From positions 372,001 through 436,000 of the forward strand of contig OY282434.1 of NCBI GenBank assembly GCA_958296095.1: a DNA stretch of 64,000 bases, written 5' to 3'. The translations under genes and the position numbers were made by a program. Source of the stretch: an uncultured Oligoflexales bacterium (GTDB lineage: Bacteria; Bdellovibrionota_B; Oligoflexia; Oligoflexales; JAPPIL01). Each line of letters opens with the position of its first letter. The stretch's first letter is position 1. The notes under the pieces are model-generated. The model was not told the origin of the DNA and did no database searches. It saw nothing but the letters and a program-made list of their open reading frames with translations. This document shows, one piece after another, positions 61,483 to 64,000 of this stretch.

Positions 61483-61787
61483 ATTACCTCGTAATACCTA
61501 AGATAGGCTTCGTGCTGAACACGGGCGGATTGCGCCGCGCTGCACACGTCAATTACCTGCTTTATATAGTCGAGATAACGCGGGTCGGTCAGTGCCTTAC
61601 GCATAGCCCGTGCCGCACCGTGCTGGCCGCGATACTCGGCTACCAGCTGGTGCAAACGGGCGCGCAACAGCTCGCGCATACGGCGGCACACCTGTCGTGC
61701 TGCGATTGCCGTCTGCCCCCGTGCCACAACCTGACGACGCAGTTCATGCCTGCTGCTGGCAAATTTCACATCCCGGCCCGTTGTCAC
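61479..61787 (-). CDS. small hypothetical protein in DUF4175 operon
   Basis: 102 residues, basic and helical, with many Arg and Ala (RRQVVARGQTAIAARQVCRR) and no membrane segment or recognised domain. It overlaps both neighbours by four bases (start inside the DUF4175 stop, stop inside the next ATG), a strong sign of a translated, coupled gene. Its role is unknown; it may act with the DUF4175 protein. Confidence 0.7.
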   Translation of the reverse strand: MTTGRDVKFASSRHELRRQVVARGQTAIAARQVCRRMRELLRARLHQLVAEYRGQHGAARAMRKALTDPRYLDYIKQVIDVCSAAQSARVQHEAYLRYYEVM

Positions 61788-64000
61788 CTGATAACCCTGC
61801 GCAGGTAAGCATCTAATAAATGTCTGTGTTTTTCAAGTAGATTTGAATGGCGAATTGCTTCAAGAATGTCTTCACGGTAACGCTTGTTGACGCGATAATC
61901 GCGCTGCAACTCAATATAACCACCGATCACTGGCTGCCCGTGATAACGATCACCAGAAATTTTGCGCCGTCGCGGCCGTCGCATAGGTAGACGTTGCCGC
62001 GTCGCGGTGCGCGTATGACGCAATAGACGACCAGCAAGATCGGCATGCGATTCTGCCATGACAAACTCCTGCGTCTCACCACTGGTGACCGTGCCCTGCA
62101 TCGCCTGCACCGCATTTTGCAATCGCTGTGCCGCCAGCGGCGAGATCGCTTGCAACTGCTGCACTAATGGCTTTGCCGCACTGATATTGGTGTTTTGCCG
62201 CATGCGGGTAGCCGCCCAGCCCTGCTGTAATTCTGCGCGGCGGCGCACCGCGGCCTTGTCAAGATAAGTCGAGATGCGTGTTTGCCGCTGTTGCATTTCC
62301 CGCAAATCATCTCGTGCCGCTTGCAATACCTGCTGTGCTTGCTGCACCAACTGCTCGTAGTGTGCATCTTCAGCCGCTTCCAACTCCTCTAGCCAAGCCC
62401 GATATGCACCCACCAAGGCGGTCAATTCATCCCGCGCCGCGGTGGCAGCGAGAGCTGGCAATCGTGCCAATCCCTTGCGCAACGGCGCCTGGGCCGCCAT
62501 CGTCTCCCAACTTGGCGGTTGCCTTGCTGCAGGCAGCGCGGTGACTCGCACTTGCCAACGTTGGCGGCGTTCCACTAAAAACCTGTCCAGACGCTGCACA
62601 TACTTGCCCACGTCGCGATCGCCGCGAGCAATTATCCACGACAAGTGCCGTGCCGCGGTAAAAAAATCACGATCCCGCTCACGATCGTTGAGAACTTCAT
62701 GTTCCAGCAAAAATTCGTTTAATCTTTCTAGAGTTGAGGCGAGCTCGCGTCGGCGTTGCAGGTCTTTGTTGGCTGCCAATTCGGCTAGCATACGGGTCAT
62801 CGTTAAGCGATCGCGCCCGTCGAAAAACGGCGAGGTGTTGGCATTATCAACGGCATCGCGCATCGTCTGGTTGATTGCGGTCATGGCCAGACCGCTATGT
62901 GGTTGGGCTAATTTCTCGTCAAGCATTGTCTTGACTTCCTTTAGTTTTTCTAGCGTGCGGCGGTAACGTCCCCAGGCACTGATGGCATTGATGAGCAGCG
63001 GGGCACTGTGGCCAGTTGTGCCGTTGCGGTCGGTTGCTGCCGCGACGAGTTCGAGCTCGGCAAAATCGCTTTCCATATAGGGTTCGGGCACGAAGCTGTA
63101 GGCGGTGGTGTGCTTGTGCCGTGCGCTAACGATGGTGTTGACCAGTTCCTCGAATGTGCCCCCTCTCGTCGTGATGAGCAGTTTAATGTTGGCTAGGGGT
63201 GCGGCCGCGGTGACGCTGATCTGCAGCGGCAGAGGCACTTCGTCAGCATGGGGGTCGTTGATTGTCTGCTGGGGAGCGAGTTGGACTTGTGGTGCACGAC
63301 CTGCGTCGACGGTGATGTGTGCCAGTGCCGCGCCCGCGGTGATGGAGTTGATGTGCAAGGTGCTACTGCGATCAACGCTGAGGGTAACGGCATAGTGGCC
63401 AGGCTCTGGAGGTTGTGGCCTCAGCTGCACCTCTTGCCACACTTCGCCTGCCGTGCGCAACCGCATCACGGGGTTCTGGGTCAGGCTGGTGTCGATCACC
63501 TCAATCAGAGCCAATTCATGTTGGGACAAGGCTACCTGCGGCGGAAGATTGGCCTGTAACTCGAAACGCTGGGCACGTGCAGGTAACACGGTCAACGTTG
63601 CCTGTGGCGGCGCGAGCACGGCAAAGTAGCGATAGGCAGGCAACAGCTGTTGTCGTGACAAGTCACCACTCCAGGCGACTGCCACACAAGCTAGCAACAG
63701 TACCGCCGCCCGGCCCGCGGCATGAAGCAGGCGCTGGGTTTCAAAACGCACAATTTTTCTTTGCCACTGTTGCAAAGGGGTTTTCCAGCTCTTGGCCGCG
63801 GTGGCATCGCTGAGCATGACGTAGGGGGCCGGGGTCGTCGTGGCATAGTTGTGATCGAGGCTCAGCAGCAGCGCGGTGCTGGTAATCTTGTCATCGCGGC
63901 GACGACAACAGCCTAACGTCAGCAGAAAAATCAGCGCACCCAACAGTGTCTGCACGAACGCTGAAGGGGCGTGCAGCACCTGTGCCAATGCCCCCACCAA
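61784..64000 (-). CDS. DUF4175-like membrane protein, 5' partial
   Basis: At least 738 residues; the frame is open at the window edge, so the true start probably lies outside (the first possible codon seen is a TTG at the last bases). Two N-terminal hydrophobic segments (FVQTLLGALIFLLTLGCC and AAVLLLACVAVAW) are followed by a large extracytoplasmic part with beta-rich domains. After these come long coiled-coil helices rich in Arg, Gln and Ala (for example AEDAHYEQLVQQAQQVLQAA), as in DUF4175 proteins. The C-terminal 60 residues are basic (RRPRRRKISGDRYHG). These proteins are found in alpha- and delta-proteobacteria-like genomes; function unknown. First gene of the operon with 61479, 59476 and 57605. 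Confidence 0.7.
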   Translation of the reverse strand: MVGALAQVLHAPSAFVQTLLGALIFLLTLGCCRRRDDKITSTALLLSLDHNYATTTPAPYVMLSDATAAKSWKTPLQQWQRKIVRFETQRLLHAAGRAAVLLLACVAVAWSGDLSRQQLLPAYRYFAVLAPPQATLTVLPARAQRFELQANLPPQVALSQHELALIEVIDTSLTQNPVMRLRTAGEVWQEVQLRPQPPEPGHYAVTLSVDRSSTLHINSITAGAALAHITVDAGRAPQVQLAPQQTINDPHADEVPLPLQISVTAAAPLANIKLLITTRGGTFEELVNTIVSARHKHTTAYSFVPEPYMESDFAELELVAAATDRNGTTGHSAPLLINAISAWGRYRRTLEKLKEVKTMLDEKLAQPHSGLAMTAINQTMRDAVDNANTSPFFDGRDRLTMTRMLAELAANKDLQRRRELASTLERLNEFLLEHEVLNDRERDRDFFTAARHLSWIIARGDRDVGKYVQRLDRFLVERRQRWQVRVTALPAARQPPSWETMAAQAPLRKGLARLPALAATAARDELTALVGAYRAWLEELEAAEDAHYEQLVQQAQQVLQAARDDLREMQQRQTRISTYLDKAAVRRRAELQQGWAATRMRQNTNISAAKPLVQQLQAISPLAAQRLQNAVQAMQGTVTSGETQEFVMAESHADLAGRLLRHTRTATRQRLPMRRPRRRKISGDRYHGQPVIGGYIELQRDYRVNKRYREDILEAIRHSNLLEKHRHLLDAYLRRVIR

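Overview
This window looks like the chromosome of a Gram-negative, flagellated, respiring bacterium. The evidence is a BamD-like lipoprotein, many lipobox signal peptides, a TonB-type C-terminal domain, a flagellar export protein (FliO-like), a FliA/WhiG-type sigma factor, type IV and Flp-type pilin genes, and an EtfD-like Fe-S oxidoreductase. The gene mix (fused E1 alpha/beta dehydrogenase, DUF4175, DUF547, DUF1501 plus c-type cytochrome modules, many lipoproteins) resembles Bdellovibrionota, Myxococcota or other former deltaproteobacterial lineages. That placement is inference; no rRNA gene is present to test it.

Layout. 1-3271: three-gene cytochrome / lipoprotein / DUF1501 operon, partial at the window edge. 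3273-4824: repeat array R1, then a truncated antitoxin and a pilin gene. 5758-13381: two paralogous metzincin-like lipoproteins on either side of repeat arrays R2 and R3, a wrecked Rpn-type nuclease gene and a DUF4143 ATPase. 13788-17636: membrane spermidine-synthase-like protein, dnaG, yajQ. 17637-20636: arrays R4 and R5 around two secreted proteins. 20648-24588: a second, inverted DUF1501 operon. 24763-30090: argS, a dockerin-bearing lipoprotein, a TonB-like gene, bamD, tRNA-Val. 30200-36447: accessory region with arrays, an AbiEi-like orphan, broken PD-(D/E)XK nuclease genes and a gene with a pentanucleotide tract in its signal peptide. 36468-45549: housekeeping and flagellar block (K+ channel, DUF547, rplU, Flp pilin, PilZ-like, sigma factor, FliO, cytochrome c, ffh, miaB). 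46129-54590: E1 dehydrogenase, intact Rpn nuclease, PDZ lipoprotein, ABC exporter, FAD protein. 54867-64000: internally triplicated surface protein, then a four-gene minus-strand operon ending in a partial DUF4175 gene.

The outstanding feature is a family of mosaic intergenic arrays, about sixteen blocks covering roughly 8.5 kb. They are built head to tail from a small set of modules: a GAGCTAGGAAGCGAGCG core, an imperfect palindrome around GAACGG...CCGTTC, a CTCCGTTRTCTTGGC box, and a segment with inverted ends. Within a block all modules point the same way. Blocks nearly always begin at the 3' end of a gene, in several cases at or inside the stop codon. One block sits between the N-terminal and C-terminal remnants of an Rpn-family nuclease gene and replaces its catalytic core. 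Another abuts a truncated antitoxin gene, and a fragment lies inside a reading frame. Other tandem amplifications are present: a 5-bp tract, 12-bp and 33-bp in-frame repeats, a 98-bp triplication at the start of miaB, a 120-bp duplication and a 633-bp triplication. The genome therefore seems to tolerate or promote local repeat expansion, and several Rpn-type nuclease genes or remnants lie beside the arrays.
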